Positions 26,004-36,948 of a stretch of DNA of 64,000 nt are shown here, piece after piece. The stretch is from Arachidicoccus rhizosphaerae. GTDB lineage: Bacteria > Bacteroidota > Bacteroidia > Chitinophagales > Chitinophagaceae. The notes under the pieces are model-generated. The model saw only the letters and a program-made list of their open reading frames with translations. It searched no databases and had not been told where the DNA came from. Numbering within the stretch: position 1 is the first letter of the stretch; every line of letters begins with the position of its first letter. The translations under genes were made by a program, and so were the position numbers. The DNA is taken from assembly GCF_900107765.1 (NCBI RefSeq), contig NZ_FNQY01000018.1, positions 26,375-90,374 of the forward strand, written 5' to 3'.

Positions 26004-26969
26004 TTACGGATTTAAGGGCTCTTTTTTTATTACCTGACGAAGGTACTTCCCCCAGGTGAGATTATCTATACCTTCTTTAAAATCCTGTGCTTTTTCTATA
26101 GCAAACCGGGCCATATGCTCTACTACCCATTCAAAATTTTCTTCACCAACCGAGTTTCTGTCGGCGTCCGGCGCCGGATTACAAAAATCAATGGCATAAG
26201 GAATCCCGTCACGCACCGCAAATTCTACCGTATTAAAATCATAACCCAGGTACTGATTGATCTTCAGTACATCGCTTTCCATACGGTGGAGCAGCCACTC
26301 GCTGGGGGCAAAACTGGCCTGGTAGCGCAAATGAGCCGGATTTCTGGGCTCATAGCCCATGATCTTTACGTATTTGCCGCCAATTGAATAACAGCGGTAA
26401 TACTGGTCAAAAGCGATTTCCTCCTGCAGCAGCATGACCAGTCGCTTGGTCTGTTGATGCACTTTAAAAAAATCATCACGGTCATCCACCCGGTAGACAG
26501 ACTTCCAGCCACCGCCCGCAAAGGGTTTCATATAGGCCGGAAATCCGACATAGCTGAATATGCTTTCCCAGTCCAGCGGGTAGGCCAGGTTGCGGAAAGA
26601 CTCCTGGGTCGTATCTTCCGGAAGTTCAAAGGAGGGCAGGATGGCGGTCTTTGGCAGGGCTATATCGATTTTTTCTGCCAGGCAGTTATTAAAAAATTTT
26701 TCATCCGCACTCCACCAAAAAGGGTTATTGATAACGGCTGTACCCTGCAGAGCCGCATTTTTGACATAGGCCCGGTAAAACGGTACATCATGAGAGATCC
26801 TGTCCACAATAACGTGGTAGGTGGTGGGCATCCCCTGAAAGACTTTATCGATGATAACGGCCTCGGCTTTAAACCGGCCTTGTCCCAGTTCATTTACCCG
26901 GTTGATAAAGGCCTCGGGAAAACTGTTTTCCTGACCAAAGAGAATCCCGATTTTTCTGATGTCATGCAT
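26004..26969 (-). CDS. ATP-grasp domain ligase (amidoligase cluster)
   Basis: 321 residues. Residues 1-110 form an N-terminal alpha/beta domain (IGILFGQENSFPEAFINRVN). The ATP-grasp part follows: FPAYMKPFAGGGWKSVYRV gives the lysine and glycine-rich loop that hold ATP, LLQEEIAFDQYYRCYSIGG, and YDFNTVEFAVRDGIPYAIDF with metal-binding acidic residues and Asn in FCNPAPDADR. Such enzymes form acyl-phosphate intermediates and amide bonds. Substrates are unknown. It sits between the esterase and the YbdK-type ligase in the same direction. Confidence 0.88.
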   Translation of the reverse strand: MHDIRKIGILFGQENSFPEAFINRVNELGQGRFKAEAVIIDKVFQGMPTTYHVIVDRISHDVPFYRAYVKNAALQGTAVINNPFWWSADEKFFNNCLAEKIDIALPKTAILPSFELPEDTTQESFRNLAYPLDWESIFSYVGFPAYMKPFAGGGWKSVYRVDDRDDFFKVHQQTKRLVMLLQEEIAFDQYYRCYSIGGKYVKIMGYEPRNPAHLRYQASFAPSEWLLHRMESDVLKINQYLGYDFNTVEFAVRDGIPYAIDFCNPAPDADRNSVGEENFEWVVEHMARFAIEKAQDFKEGIDNLTWGKYLRQVIKKEPLNP

Positions 26970-27073
26970 AATGGAAGGGTATTTTAAGGGGTTAAGGTGA
27001 TAAATAGGGGCTTTTGCACATTCGGTGTTGGGTTAAGTCTTGGAAGCGCTCTTTTAATCGTCCTGTTTTTGGA

Positions 27074-27778
27074 TTATAAGGTAGAGATATAATGGGGAAA
27101 CATCTGTTTCCAGATGGGCCAGTCATGCGGCTGGTCGCCTCTGATGTCCAGCCAGTGAGGTATTTTTTTCTGTTCCAAAATGCCTCCCAGCCGCTGGTTT
27201 TGTTCCAGGCAGCTATCGGCCCAGGTGGTGCCCAGCGTGAGTTTTAGATTCCATAAATCTGGATGATTGTCATCTCTTAAAAAGGCCATCGGGTTGTTAT
27301 AATAAACCGTATCATCCAAGTAACCGTCCGTAAAGGAACTGATATCAAAAATACCGCTCATGGAGAGGATCGCCTGGGTAATATCCGGATGGCGCAGGCC
27401 AAAATTAGCAGCGTGATAACCGCCGAAACTACATCCGGCTGTGATAATATCCCGCCTTCCGGTCTCAGCCGTAGCCCTGGAGTACACTTCCTCCAGTATA
27501 AACTGGTCATAGCTTTGCTGAGCCAGCGCACGCTCTGCCGGTGCAATCTCTTTATTATACCAGCTGCGGTGATCTATATTGGAAGGGCAATACACGGTGA
27601 TATCGCCGTTATCAATAAACCACTGCACGCTGTCAATCAATCCCCGGTCCTTGGCTTCATAGTATCTGCCCATGGAGGTGGCAAATAAGATGACAGGCCG
27701 CCCTGCGTAGCCAAAAACAAGCAGTTCGGCTTCCTCCTGTAAATTGGGAGAATACCATTTATGATAGGCTTCTTTCAC
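27074..27778 (-). CDS. Esterase-family alpha/beta hydrolase (first gene of the amidoligase cluster)
   Basis: 234 residues, no signal peptide. The nucleophile elbow is GCSFGGYHA, and the late His lies in RGDQPHDWPIWKQ; the tail fits the putative esterase (esterase D-like) family. The first codon is GTG; no in-frame ATG lies near. It heads the cluster followed by the ATP-grasp, YbdK-type and amidotransferase genes, where it could hydrolyse or transfer the ligase product. No clear -7 box was found upstream. Confidence 0.85.
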   Translation of the reverse strand: MKEAYHKWYSPNLQEEAELLVFGYAGRPVILFATSMGRYYEAKDRGLIDSVQWFIDNGDITVYCPSNIDHRSWYNKEIAPAERALAQQSYDQFILEEVYSRATAETGRRDIITAGCSFGGYHAANFGLRHPDITQAILSMSGIFDISSFTDGYLDDTVYYNNPMAFLRDDNHPDLWNLKLTLGTTWADSCLEQNQRLGGILEQKKIPHWLDIRGDQPHDWPIWKQMFPHYISTL

Positions 27779-27883
27779 GCTTATATTGTGCGGATGGTCT
27801 ATGGTTTAATCCCTTCATCCGCTCCTCCCTACTAAGATACAAAAAGATTAGAATTCCTCATCAAGCAGGCTTTTTTTATGAGA

Positions 27884-27918
27884 ATAAAAAAAGCCCGTCT
27901 CTTTTTAAAGAGGCGGGC
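27884..27918 (-). terminator. Intrinsic terminator of the OmpH gene
   Basis: On the minus strand GCCCGCCTCTTT (27918-27907) pairs with AAAGAGACGGGC (27904-27893) with one G-T, then a T run (27892-27886). Confidence 0.9.
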
Positions 27919-27951
27919 CGGTTATTTTTTTGGATACAACAAGGGACAGTC

Positions 27952-28572
27952 TTATTTAGACTTATCACTTTTATTTTCTTTATCATATTCCGCATTCAGG
28001 GCAGAGAGCAGTTCAGCGGTAATATCCAGGGTGGAGTCCTTATAATAAAAATTATCATTTTCATTGGTTCCTACAATGTAGCTGTAACCCTGCTGCTGGG
28101 CATATTGTTTCAGATACTGCTGGATTTTGTTTCTTACTTTTTGTAGCTGTACATCTCTTTCCATGCTTAAGGACTGCCCCAGCCTTTGGGCTTTATCCTG
28201 ATTTTTTTTGGTCAAATCATCGATTTCCTTGCTATAGGCTACCTGTTCCGCCTGGCTCATGGAAGGACCTTTTTGATTAGCCTCCTGGATTTTAGCGGCT
28301 ACTTCTTTGCGCAGATCATTGATCTGGTCTTCTACCTGTTTGTTTTTCTTGATCAGGGATTCTTTAGCATCTTTCATGTACTTATAGCTATCATCGATGG
28401 AATCCATCTCAAAATAAGCGATACGCTGCGCCTCATGAATACCACCGGTGGTGTCCTTACTGGTGACGACATGATGGCTGGTGGATTTTTGTTTTCCGCC
28501 AAACTGCAGGAAAAACAAAATAATGACAGCAACGATCAGCACTATGTTAGATACAATAAAAAATTTCTTCAT
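27952..28572 (-). CDS. OmpH/Skp-family periplasmic chaperone
   Basis: 206 residues. An N-terminal hydrophobic segment (about 5-24) anchors or exports the protein. IAYFEMDSIDDSYKYMKD opens the OmpH domain, followed by a long charged coiled coil (about 70-165) and the family tail GYSYIVGTNENDNFYYKDSTLDIT. Skp/OmpH proteins bind unfolded outer-membrane proteins in the periplasm. The signal segment is uncleaved-looking, so it may stay membrane-bound. It lies downstream of rpoC but a terminator separates them. Confidence 0.88.
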   Translation of the reverse strand: MKKFFIVSNIVLIVAVIILFFLQFGGKQKSTSHHVVTSKDTTGGIHEAQRIAYFEMDSIDDSYKYMKDAKESLIKKNKQVEDQINDLRKEVAAKIQEANQKGPSMSQAEQVAYSKEIDDLTKKNQDKAQRLGQSLSMERDVQLQKVRNKIQQYLKQYAQQQGYSYIVGTNENDNFYYKDSTLDITAELLSALNAEYDKENKSDKSK

Positions 28573-28745
28573 GCTTCAGTAATTTCTTCTTTGCGTTTTT
28601 AAGTGTAAAAATGCCTGAATTGCAGGCCACTGGGTTTCAGATGTGAAAATAGCAATAATTGCACTAAAAACTGTTAAGGGCCTCCTTTAATTTGATTTAA
28701 ATTGGCCGCAGAGTAGTTCAGCGGGCGGGGGAGAAGGCGTTTGTT

Positions 28746-28777
28746 AAAAAAAGAGGGCACCTACCAGGGTGCCCTCT
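28746..28777 (-). terminator. Intrinsic terminator of rpoC
   Basis: AGAGGGCACC and GGTGCCCTCT (arms 28752-28761 and 28768-28777) form a perfect 10-bp stem with a 6-nt loop. On the minus strand it is followed by a T run (28751-28746). Confidence 0.92.
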
Positions 28778-28819
28778 GTATATCCTTCTGGTCTTTGGCT
28801 ATCCGAGGATAGCTACAGA

Positions 28820-31800
28820 CTATTCTTCTTCATCGAAACTCATGGCCTCTCTGGCGGTAGCCAGCAGTTCATATTCTTCCTTGCTGCCTACGATCAGGTT
28901 TTCAAATTCATGTAAACCTGTACCTGCAGAAATCAGGTGTCCGGTAATTACATTTTCTTTCAGACCGATCATTTCATCAGATTTACCCTGGATAGCGGCA
29001 GAGCTTAACACCTTAGTGGTTTCCTGGAAGGAGGCCGCTGAAATCCAGCTAGGCACACCCAGAGAAGCCTTGGTGATACCCAGCAGTACCGGATGAGCGG
29101 TAGCCGGCTGTGCATCTCTTACTTCTACCAGTTTTTTATCTTCTCTGCGCAGTAGCGAGTTTTCTTCTCTCAGCTCACGCACACCGACAATCTGGCCTGC
29201 TCTGAAACTCTGAGAGTCACCTGCCTCGGTCACCACCTTCTTATCGAAGATCTTGTCATTTTCGTCGTTAAACTCAAAGCGGTCAACCAGGTCATTATCC
29301 AGGAAGCGAGTATCTCCTGCATCCACGATTTCTACCTTTTTCATCATCTGACGAACGATGACCTCAATGTGTTTATCGTTGATTTTAACCCCCTGAAGAC
29401 GATATACCTCCTGGATTTCGTTTACAACGTATTCCTGAACAGCATAAGGTCCTTTGATAGAAAGGATATCGATGGGTGCGGTCTGACCATCAGAAAGCGG
29501 CGTACCGGCTTTCACGAAGTCACCGTCCTGCACCAGGATCTGACGGGTTAAAGGAACCAGGTATTTTTTCACGATACCATCTTTGGCTTCCACGACGATT
29601 TCCCTGTTACCACGTTTGATATTACCGAAGGCCACCACACCGTCAATGGCAGAAACAACTGCCGGATTGCTTGGGTTACGGGCTTCAAACAGCTCCGTAA
29701 CACGTGGAAGACCCCCTGTGATATCCCCGCCTTTACGCATGGTACGTGGGATTTTCACGATAACCTGACCGGCTTTGACTGTTTCGCCTTCTTCAGCGGC
29801 CAGTCGGCTTCCGGTAGGTAAGTTATATTCTTTCTGATCCTTACCATCGATGATGATGGAAGGCAGTTTGGTTTTATCCTTGGATTCGATGATGACCTTT
29901 TCACGGTGTCCGGTCTGGTCATCCGCCTCTTCACGGTAAGTAATGCCATCGATGATATTCTCAAAGTTGACGGTACCTGCCTGTTCGGCGATAATAACGT
30001 TGTTGAACGGATCCCATGTACAGATAACCTCTCCTTTTTTGATCTTCTGACCGTTTTTCACGCTCAGGGTAGAACCGTAAGGAATATTATGGGTATTGAG
30101 CAGACGATCATTTTCTACGTCAGAAATACGGATTTCACCGGTACGACCGATAACAATTTCAACTTTGTCGCCTTCATTGTTTTCTGTCTGAACCGTACGC
30201 AGACCGTCGAACTGAACGGTACCGTCAAATTTAGCCAGTAAGGAAGATTCTACGGAAGAAGAACCGGCGATACCACCCACGTGGAAGGTACGCAGTGTCA
30301 GCTGTGTACCCGGCTCACCAATAGACTGGGCAGCGATGATACCAACGGCGTCACCTTTCTGGGCCATGTATCCGGTTGCCAGGTTTTTACCATAACATTT
30401 TACACAAACTCCGCGTTTAGCCTCACAGGTCAGTACAGAGCGGATCTCTACAGTATCCACACCCACTTCTTCGATTTCAACGGCTTTATCGTGGGTAATT
30501 TCTTCCCCTGCCTTAATGATTAACTCACCAGTCAGCGGATTATAGATATCATGTAAAGACGTTCTGCCTTCAATTCTGTCAGAAAGCGGAGAAATGATCT
30601 CTTCATTGTCTTTCAGGGCAGAAGTAGCAATACCACGCAGGGTACCACAATCTTCTTCCGTGATTACCACGTCCTGAGAAACGTCTACCAGACGACGGGT
30701 GAGGTAACCGGCATCCGCCGTTTTCAGCGCCGTATCCGCCAGACCCTTACGGGCACCGTGGGTAGAGATGAAGTAATCAAGTACGTTTAGGCCACCTTTA
30801 AAGTTAGACAGGATCGGGTTCTCAATGATTTCAGAACCGGTGCTGCCTGATTTTCTGGGTTTTGCCATCAGACCACGGATACCGGCCAACTGTTTTACCT
30901 GTTGTTTACTACCACGGGCTCCGGAATCCAGCATCATGTATACAGAGTTAAAGCCCTGTTTGTCGGTCTTCATCTCATGAATCAGGGTTTCTGTAAGACG
31001 TGTATCCACACGGCTCCAGATATCGATCACCTGGTTGTATCTTTCATTGTTGGTGATCAGACCCATATTGTAGTTTTCCCATACCTCGTCTACTTCCAAT
31101 TTAGCATTGTTCAGCAGTTCTTCTCTGGTATCAGGAACAATCAGGTCATTGATGGAGAAGGAGAGTCCTCCTTCGAAGGCCATACGGAAACCTAACTGTT
31201 TGATATCGTCCAGGAATTTCGCGGTAGCAGGAACGTCTGTAATCTTAATAATATCCCCTACGATTTCACGAAGGCTCTTTTTGGTCAGCAGGGCATTAAT
31301 ATAACCTACTTCCTTTGGAACAAACTGGTTGAACAGAACACGACCGACAGTCGTTTCTACCAGTTTAGTTACCAGGCTGCCGTTTTTCTCACGGACTCTG
31401 GTACGCAGTTTAATAATTGCATGTAAATCCACACGTTTTTCATTACGTGCAATTAATACTTCTTCCGCACTATAGAAGGTCATCCCTTCCCCTTTTACAA
31501 TTTCTTCAGGCGTGCTTCTCTTTTGCTTGGTAATATAGTATAGCCCAAGAACCATGTCCTGAGAAGGCAGGGTAATGGGTGTACCGTTTTGTGGGTTCAG
31601 GATATTGTGAGAGGCCAGCATTAACAGCTGTGCTTCCAAAATAGCGGCATTGCTCAGTGGAACGTGAACGGCCATCTGGTCACCATCAAAGTCGGCGTTG
31701 AAGGATGCCGTAACCAGCGGGTGCAGCTGAATGGCTTTACCTTCAACCATCTTAGGCTGGAAGGCCTGGATAGACAGACGGTGCAGCGTTGGGGCACGGT

Positions 31801-33112
31801 TAAGCAGTACCGGATGTCCTTTCATGATGTTTTCCAGGATATCCCATACAATTGCCTCTTTCTTATCCACTAATTTTTTGGCCGATTTAACGGTCTTTAC
31901 AATACCTCTTTCTATCAGTTTTCTGATAATAAATGGTTTGAACAGCTCAGCGGCCATATCTTTTGGCAGACCGCACTCGTGCATTTTCATTTCTGGTCCA
32001 ACCACGATAACGGAACGACCGGAGTAGTCCACACGTTTACCCAGCAGGTTCTGACGGAAACGACCTTGCTTACCCTTTAAGACGTCACTTAAAGATTTTA
32101 AGGCGCGGCCACCTTCTGCTTTAACGGCATTAGATTTACGTGAGTTATCAAATAAGCTATCCACCGCTTCCTGCAGCATACGTTTTTCGTTACGCAGGAT
32201 CACCTCAGGCGCTTTGATCTCCATTAGTCTTTTCAGACGGTTGTTACGGATAATCACCCTGCGATAAAGGTCATTCAGGTCGGAGGACGCAAAGCGGCCG
32301 CCGTCCAGAGGAACCAGGGGACGCAGTTCTGGTGGAATAACCGGGATGTATTGCATCACCATCCACTCAGGGCGGTTAGTGATACGGGTAGAAGCGTCAC
32401 GGAAAGATTCCACAACACTTAATCTTTTTAAGGCGTCAGCTCTACGTTGCTGGCTGGTTTCATTGGCAGCGGCATTACGCAGATCAAAGCTCAGCTGGTC
32501 TAAATCCAGCAGGTTCAATAAATCAGCTACGGCTTCTGCACCCATTTTGGCCACAAATTTCTGCGGGTCATCATTGGGCAGGAACTGGTTATCCTTTGGA
32601 AGGGTTTCCAGTAAATCCAGATATTCCTCTTCCGTTAACAAATCACCGACCTTCATGCCCTTTTCTTCCAGGACACCTGGTTGGATGATGGCATATCTTT
32701 CATAATAAACAATGGTTTCCAGCTTTTTGGAGCTGGTACCCAGTAAATATCCAATTTTGTTGGGCAGGGATTTAAAATACCAGATATGAACAATGGGGAC
32801 TACCAGTTTGATATGACCCATACGCTCACGACGTACTTTTTTCTCTGTTACTTCCACACCGCAACGGTCGCAGACAATACCTTTATAGCGTATACGCTTG
32901 TATTTTCCGCAGGCACATTCATAATCTTTAACCGGTCCAAATATTCTTTCGCAGAATAAACCATCACGTTCTGGCTTATAGGTACGGTAGTTGATGGTCT
33001 CAGGTTTTAAAACCTCGCCAAAACTGCGTTCTAAAATAGAATCCGGAGATGCCAGACCAATCGTAATCTTAGAAAAAGTGGATCTTGGTCGATTGTCTTT
33101 TTTGATTGCCAT
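28820..33112 (-). CDS. rpoC: DNA-directed RNA polymerase subunit beta'
   Basis: 1430 residues, full length for a Bacteroidota beta' subunit. The N-terminal zinc-binding cysteines lie in [20 protein letters not shown], the catalytic Mg-binding NADFDGD at about 472-478, and the second zinc site in [13 protein letters not shown]. The trigger-loop region [18 protein letters not shown] is intact. The ATG at 33112 ([11 protein letters not shown]) is preferred over a codon 12 bp upstream. Unlike the usual rpoB-rpoC order, no rpoB lies before it; instead there is a separate promoter and a leader of about 195 nt. Confidence 0.97.
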   Translation of the reverse strand: MAIKKDNRPRSTFSKITIGLASPDSILERSFGEVLKPETINYRTYKPERDGLFCERIFGPVKDYECACGKYKRIRYKGIVCDRCGVEVTEKKVRRERMGHIKLVVPIVHIWYFKSLPNKIGYLLGTSSKKLETIVYYERYAIIQPGVLEEKGMKVGDLLTEEEYLDLLETLPKDNQFLPNDDPQKFVAKMGAEAVADLLNLLDLDQLSFDLRNAAANETSQQRRADALKRLSVVESFRDASTRITNRPEWMVMQYIPVIPPELRPLVPLDGGRFASSDLNDLYRRVIIRNNRLKRLMEIKAPEVILRNEKRMLQEAVDSLFDNSRKSNAVKAEGGRALKSLSDVLKGKQGRFRQNLLGKRVDYSGRSVIVVGPEMKMHECGLPKDMAAELFKPFIIRKLIERGIVKTVKSAKKLVDKKEAIVWDILENIMKGHPVLLNRAPTLHRLSIQAFQPKMVEGKAIQLHPLVTASFNADFDGDQMAVHVPLSNAAILEAQLLMLASHNILNPQNGTPITLPSQDMVLGLYYITKQKRSTPEEIVKGEGMTFYSAEEVLIARNEKRVDLHAIIKLRTRVREKNGSLVTKLVETTVGRVLFNQFVPKEVGYINALLTKKSLREIVGDIIKITDVPATAKFLDDIKQLGFRMAFEGGLSFSINDLIVPDTREELLNNAKLEVDEVWENYNMGLITNNERYNQVIDIWSRVDTRLTETLIHEMKTDKQGFNSVYMMLDSGARGSKQQVKQLAGIRGLMAKPRKSGSTGSEIIENPILSNFKGGLNVLDYFISTHGARKGLADTALKTADAGYLTRRLVDVSQDVVITEEDCGTLRGIATSALKDNEEIISPLSDRIEGRTSLHDIYNPLTGELIIKAGEEITHDKAVEIEEVGVDTVEIRSVLTCEAKRGVCVKCYGKNLATGYMAQKGDAVGIIAAQSIGEPGTQLTLRTFHVGGIAGSSSVESSLLAKFDGTVQFDGLRTVQTENNEGDKVEIVIGRTGEIRISDVENDRLLNTHNIPYGSTLSVKNGQKIKKGEVICTWDPFNNVIIAEQAGTVNFENIIDGITYREEADDQTGHREKVIIESKDKTKLPSIIIDGKDQKEYNLPTGSRLAAEEGETVKAGQVIVKIPRTMRKGGDITGGLPRVTELFEARNPSNPAVVSAIDGVVAFGNIKRGNREIVVEAKDGIVKKYLVPLTRQILVQDGDFVKAGTPLSDGQTAPIDILSIKGPYAVQEYVVNEIQEVYRLQGVKINDKHIEVIVRQMMKKVEIVDAGDTRFLDNDLVDRFEFNDENDKIFDKKVVTEAGDSQSFRAGQIVGVRELREENSLLRREDKKLVEVRDAQPATAHPVLLGITKASLGVPSWISAASFQETTKVLSSAAIQGKSDEMIGLKENVITGHLISAGTGLHEFENLIVGSKEEYELLATAREAMSFDEEE

Positions 33113-33342
33113 ATATGATTTCAAATTTGAAAATGAAAATTTCTGCTTTTTTCCCTTAATTCAATGGGTTATAACGGGTTCAGACATGCACAAATAAAAA
33201 ACTGTAACTACATTTTAAATCAATGTGTTACAGACTATTTGACACAGGTTGCCCTGTAGAGTGCCCTACTAAATTCCGAGAAAAACGCAAAAAGTCAATG
33301 TACATAGACTTGCAAAGGTAATATTAATCTATCAAAACAAAA
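33113..33342 (-). promoter_or_regulatory. rpoC promoter and leader with hairpins
   Basis: The minus strand carries -7 box TACCTTTG (33320-33313) with a TTG at 33340-33338. The leader from there to the ATG is about 195 nt and contains a stem (CTGTAAC.ACATT at 33202-33214 with AATGTGTTACAG at 33222-33233) and a small ACAGG/CCTGT stem near 33244-33257. The region 33113-33535 holds no gene and no remnant of rpoB that I can find. Confidence 0.55.
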
Positions 33343-33535
33343 ATTAAAATTTGGCCTTTGATAGCCGTTAAATTGCCGTTAAAATGAAAGGCCTTGCAGG
33401 CCTGTTAAGCTCTTTCTTTCCGGGCGATTGCAAAGACTAACCCAGAGATTTTTGGTAAGTTCTGTTATCTGCTTATTTATGGGCTCTCACAACCAAAAAT
33501 GTAAAAAACGGTTGAGCGGTAAATGACACGATATT

Positions 33536-34198
33536 CTAATAAGCGGCTGTAAATCGTTGTCTTATAAATCTGGGGTGTTCCAGTTCGTCTACAATGGCCA
33601 TGGAAAGATCTTCAATGGAAATAGCGCTGCGGCCCTGCGTGTCAAAGACGGGATGATCCAGGCCGGTGCGGTAATGTCCCCGCCGCACACCGGCGGTTGT
33701 TTTATTCATTTCTATGGCCGGGCTGACGAAGGTCCAGTCCAGGGTTGTATTTTTTTGTAGTTGATGTAGATAGTCCCTGGCTGCGGAAGCGCCGGCAAAA
33801 AAGGCCTTGGGAAAATCCGGACTGTCCACCAATTGATGTCCGCTATTGTCATAAAGACTACCAGCCCCTCCAATGACAATCAATCTTTTTATGCCTGCCG
33901 CGGCTACGGACTGCTCAATATTTGTAGCGCCTTCCATATATGCTTCATATAAATCCGGATTGGTCCAGCCGCCGTTAAAAGCGCTGATCACGGCGTCCTC
34001 TGCCTCAAGGGCAGGAGCTAACTCTTTTTCCCGGGAGGCGTCGGCTTTATGTAAATGAACCAGTGTGTGCGTTTTAAGAGGAGCCGGCAAATTTTGCAAA
34101 TGTCTGGCTATAGCTGTCACTTCATGGCCTCTTGTTACGAGTTCCGCTAATATATGGCTGCCAACAAAACCTGAGGCACCAATTAGGGCTACATGCAT
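33536..34198 (-). CDS. NAD(P)H-binding oxidoreductase (atypical SDR)
   Basis: 220 residues. GASGFVGSH (8-16) is the nucleotide-binding loop of NAD(P)-binding atypical SDR proteins, AIARH after beta-2 may bind the NADP phosphate, and LIVIGGAGSLYDN and TFVSPAIEMN follow the family pattern. No classical YxxxK active site. Such proteins include flavin-reductase and quinone-reductase-like enzymes; the substrate is unknown. It stands alone between rpoC and mutY. Confidence 0.85.
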   Translation of the reverse strand: MHVALIGASGFVGSHILAELVTRGHEVTAIARHLQNLPAPLKTHTLVHLHKADASREKELAPALEAEDAVISAFNGGWTNPDLYEAYMEGATNIEQSVAAAGIKRLIVIGGAGSLYDNSGHQLVDSPDFPKAFFAGASAARDYLHQLQKNTTLDWTFVSPAIEMNKTTAGVRRGHYRTGLDHPVFDTQGRSAISIEDLSMAIVDELEHPRFIRQRFTAAY

Positions 34199-34307
34199 TA
34201 TTGAAATTTTAGGGTTATCATTATTTTCCCAATTTGAAGATGACCCGCAAATGGCTGGCCGAAATTGAGAAAAAAGCGGTTAATACCTGAGAAAAAACGA
34301 ATCCCTG

Positions 34308-35624
34308 TTATTTTTGTTTTGGAATGGCCTCGATTTGCAAATTCTTTAACAATTTGGGAAAAGCCAGGTCATTCACTTTTTTTGCTGAGTACCAGTTATT
34401 TATAGGAAATATGGACGGCCGGCTGGTAAGACATAACTTATAGATATAGCCATGGATTTTCTGATGGGTTAATTGTTGGGTTACCGTACAAATGGCTTCA
34501 ATGCTCAGTGGACCGGAGGACGGGGCTATACTGAGCAGGTTTTCAAGCATTCGAATTAACAGGGAAGGCTTCAGGCTCCATTCAGGGACAGACTCCGTTT
34601 CAATGGGATAAAATTCATGGAGATTCTCCCAGATATCTCCGGCAGGTCTTTTTTGTATATAATAGAGTGGGGGATGGCGGTCGGCTTTTTTGTTCAGGTG
34701 CGCTTTATTATCCAGAGTTGCTTTATTAGGTTTCAGGACAGGATCTGCACTTTGCAACTCCATAACAATCCAGCTGATATAGCGGTTTTTCTTTTGGAGG
34801 GTTTTTTCTTTTTTGGGAAGGGACATAACGCGCCCGGTTCGCTTAGCCTGGCATATATCTCCCATGGGGCAGGAGCCGCATAAGGGGGCAGCCGGCTTAC
34901 ACTGCGTGGCACCAAAATCCATAATGGCCTGATTATATATGGCTGGCTTTGTCTGACTTAGATTTTCTGCTGCTATTTTTTGAAACAGCTGTTTTCCCTT
35001 TGTGCTGTCAATGGGGGTGTCCACCCCATAAAACCGGGACAGTACTCTAAATACATTGCCGTCTACCACTGCGTAAGGCTTATTAAAGGCGAAGGCAGAA
35101 ATGGCGGCTGCCGTATAAGGTCCAATACCCTTAAGGGACAGAATCTGGTCATAATTGTCTGGGAATATACCCTTATAGTCTTTCACAATGGTTTTAGCCG
35201 TGAAGATCAGGTTTTTACACCTGCTGTAATATCCAAGCCCTTCCCAGTCTTTAAAAACCTGATCTTCCGGAGCCGATGCCAGTTGTGCAATACTGGGATA
35301 ATGGCGGACAAATTTTTCATAATAAGAGAGCCCCTGTTCCACCCTGGTTTGTTGTAATATAATCTCGCTTAACCAGATTTTATAAGGGTCTTTTTCCCCT
35401 TTCCAGGGCATCAAGCGGTGGTTATCCTCATTATGCCATTGTAATAATCTTTCAGTGAAGGGGAGCATGGCTGAGCTGCCAGCGGGGGCAATAGACTTTG
35501 ACGGCATCTTTTGAGGTAAACCGGCTGCTAGCGCACGCTCAGCACGCGGTTTTTGCGGCAGGTTTGTAGGATTCCCTGCTTTGCCTTTTGTTTGTATGAT
35601 GCCCTTCTTTTTATTGCCTGCCAT
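34308..35624 (-). CDS. mutY: A/G-specific adenine glycosylase MutY
   Basis: 438 residues. It removes adenine mispaired with 8-oxoguanine. The catalytic Glu lies in IWLSEIILQQTRVEQG, the helix-hairpin-helix in LSLKGIGPYTAAAI, the catalytic Asp in YAVVDGNVFRVLSRFYG, and the 4Fe-4S cysteines in CKPAAPLCGSCPMGDIC (CX6CX2CX5C). The C-terminal NUDIX-like domain that reads 8-oxoG follows. An ATG at 35624 gives a Lys/Pro-rich tail of about 40 residues before the glycosylase domain; a start nearer the domain is possible. The longer frame from a GTG at 35675 is less likely. Confidence 0.93.
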   Translation of the reverse strand: MAGNKKKGIIQTKGKAGNPTNLPQKPRAERALAAGLPQKMPSKSIAPAGSSAMLPFTERLLQWHNEDNHRLMPWKGEKDPYKIWLSEIILQQTRVEQGLSYYEKFVRHYPSIAQLASAPEDQVFKDWEGLGYYSRCKNLIFTAKTIVKDYKGIFPDNYDQILSLKGIGPYTAAAISAFAFNKPYAVVDGNVFRVLSRFYGVDTPIDSTKGKQLFQKIAAENLSQTKPAIYNQAIMDFGATQCKPAAPLCGSCPMGDICQAKRTGRVMSLPKKEKTLQKKNRYISWIVMELQSADPVLKPNKATLDNKAHLNKKADRHPPLYYIQKRPAGDIWENLHEFYPIETESVPEWSLKPSLLIRMLENLLSIAPSSGPLSIEAICTVTQQLTHQKIHGYIYKLCLTSRPSIFPINNWYSAKKVNDLAFPKLLKNLQIEAIPKQK

Positions 35625-35767
35625 CTTAAATCTACTTTTTGCTTTGTCAGCGTCCCTGTTATTAGTACACAACACACCCGCTGCAGCAAATCTACTATTT
35701 GCCCTTAGCTATACCAAAACATAAGTCCCAGACAAAGCCTTACTGATTTAAATAATGGGCAGGACGT

Positions 35768-36694
35768 TTATTTTTGGTGTTTGATCCGAAACTGCCACCA
35801 TTTGGGTATGGGAGCCACTGCGGTCCCGGGTCTTTTTTTAGCCAGGGAAATGGTTTGTAAAAAGACCGCAAATAATATAAAGAGAAAGCCTATATAAAAA
35901 GTATTAGACAGGTCTCTATTCTCCTGATAAATTACAAAAGCCAGCAGGATACCGTAGACGGGTTCCAGGGTAAGGGTCAGGTTCATGGTAAAGGCACTGA
36001 GCTTTTTTAGCGCCTGGGTATAGAGGATAAATGTAAATATCGTACAGAACCAGGCCAGTACGATCAGCCAAAACCATTCCGCACCAACGGGTTTCCAGGT
36101 GATCGCCGGAAAAGCACGGTTATAGAAGGGCATCAGGGCGCTAAGGCCGATGAAACCTCCGGTCAGCTGATACAGGGTGAAGGATTCGGGTTGATATTTA
36201 TCGACAATCTTTTTATTTAATATGGAAACAGTGACGGTTAACAGACAGGCCAGAATGCCGATATAAAAACCGGTGGAAAAATGTAAATTGGTCTGATAGA
36301 TCATAAAGATACCTACCAGGGTCAGCAGTCCGAAGAACAATTCTTTGATATTGATCCTGCGACCAAAAAACAGCGGTTCTAAAATGGCCGATACAAAGCC
36401 CGATCCAGAAAGACAGATCAGTGCGATGGACACATTGGCATATTTGATACTTCCGTAAAAGCAGAGCCAGTGCATGGCCAGCAGCACACCTATGCCACCA
36501 ATGGTTAAGAATTCTTTGGCAGAGATTTTTTTGATTTTGCCCATCGCTCCAAATAAGATCCACATGGTGACCACCGTCAGAAACATACGCCACCAGACCA
36601 GCCAGCCTTCATTCAGGCTGATGGTACGTCCCAGGACTCCGGTAAAACCCCAGAGAAAGACCGCGATATGTAATTTGATCAGTGCACGTTTCAT
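35768..36694 (-). CDS. EamA/DMT-family transporter
   Basis: 308 residues with ten predicted membrane helices arranged as two EamA repeats (about 5-135 and 150-290). FLWGFTGVLGRTISLNEGWLVWWR opens the first repeat in the family manner and LEPVYGILLAFVIYQE lies in the second. Drug/metabolite transporters export metabolites or amino acids; the substrate is not predictable. It is divergent from the IscA-like gene. Confidence 0.92.
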   Translation of the reverse strand: MKRALIKLHIAVFLWGFTGVLGRTISLNEGWLVWWRMFLTVVTMWILFGAMGKIKKISAKEFLTIGGIGVLLAMHWLCFYGSIKYANVSIALICLSGSGFVSAILEPLFFGRRINIKELFFGLLTLVGIFMIYQTNLHFSTGFYIGILACLLTVTVSILNKKIVDKYQPESFTLYQLTGGFIGLSALMPFYNRAFPAITWKPVGAEWFWLIVLAWFCTIFTFILYTQALKKLSAFTMNLTLTLEPVYGILLAFVIYQENRDLSNTFYIGFLFILFAVFLQTISLAKKRPGTAVAPIPKWWQFRIKHQK

Positions 36695-36918
36695 GTATGA
36701 TAGTAGTTATTTGTACGAATGGTGGTTCTTTAACAGGCGCTTTACGGATGTTGAATAACAAGATGCTCAGTTTACCTTATTTTTGCCTTTTGTCTTCTTT
36801 TGGGTCCTTAAAAACCAGCCTTTAAAAAATGCTGCAAAATTACTACAATACCAAAGACTTTGGGTGCATTTTAGGAAAATAACAATCTGTCAACGAACCG
36901 GCGTTTGTTTGCAAATCG

Positions 36919-36926
36919 TACCTTTG
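36919..36926 (+). promoter_or_regulatory. -7 box of the IscA-like gene
   Basis: TACCTTTG, 22 bp before the ATG at 36949, fits TAnnTTTG. Confidence 0.6.
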
Positions 36927-36948
36927 GCTAAATAGAAGCTTAATCATC

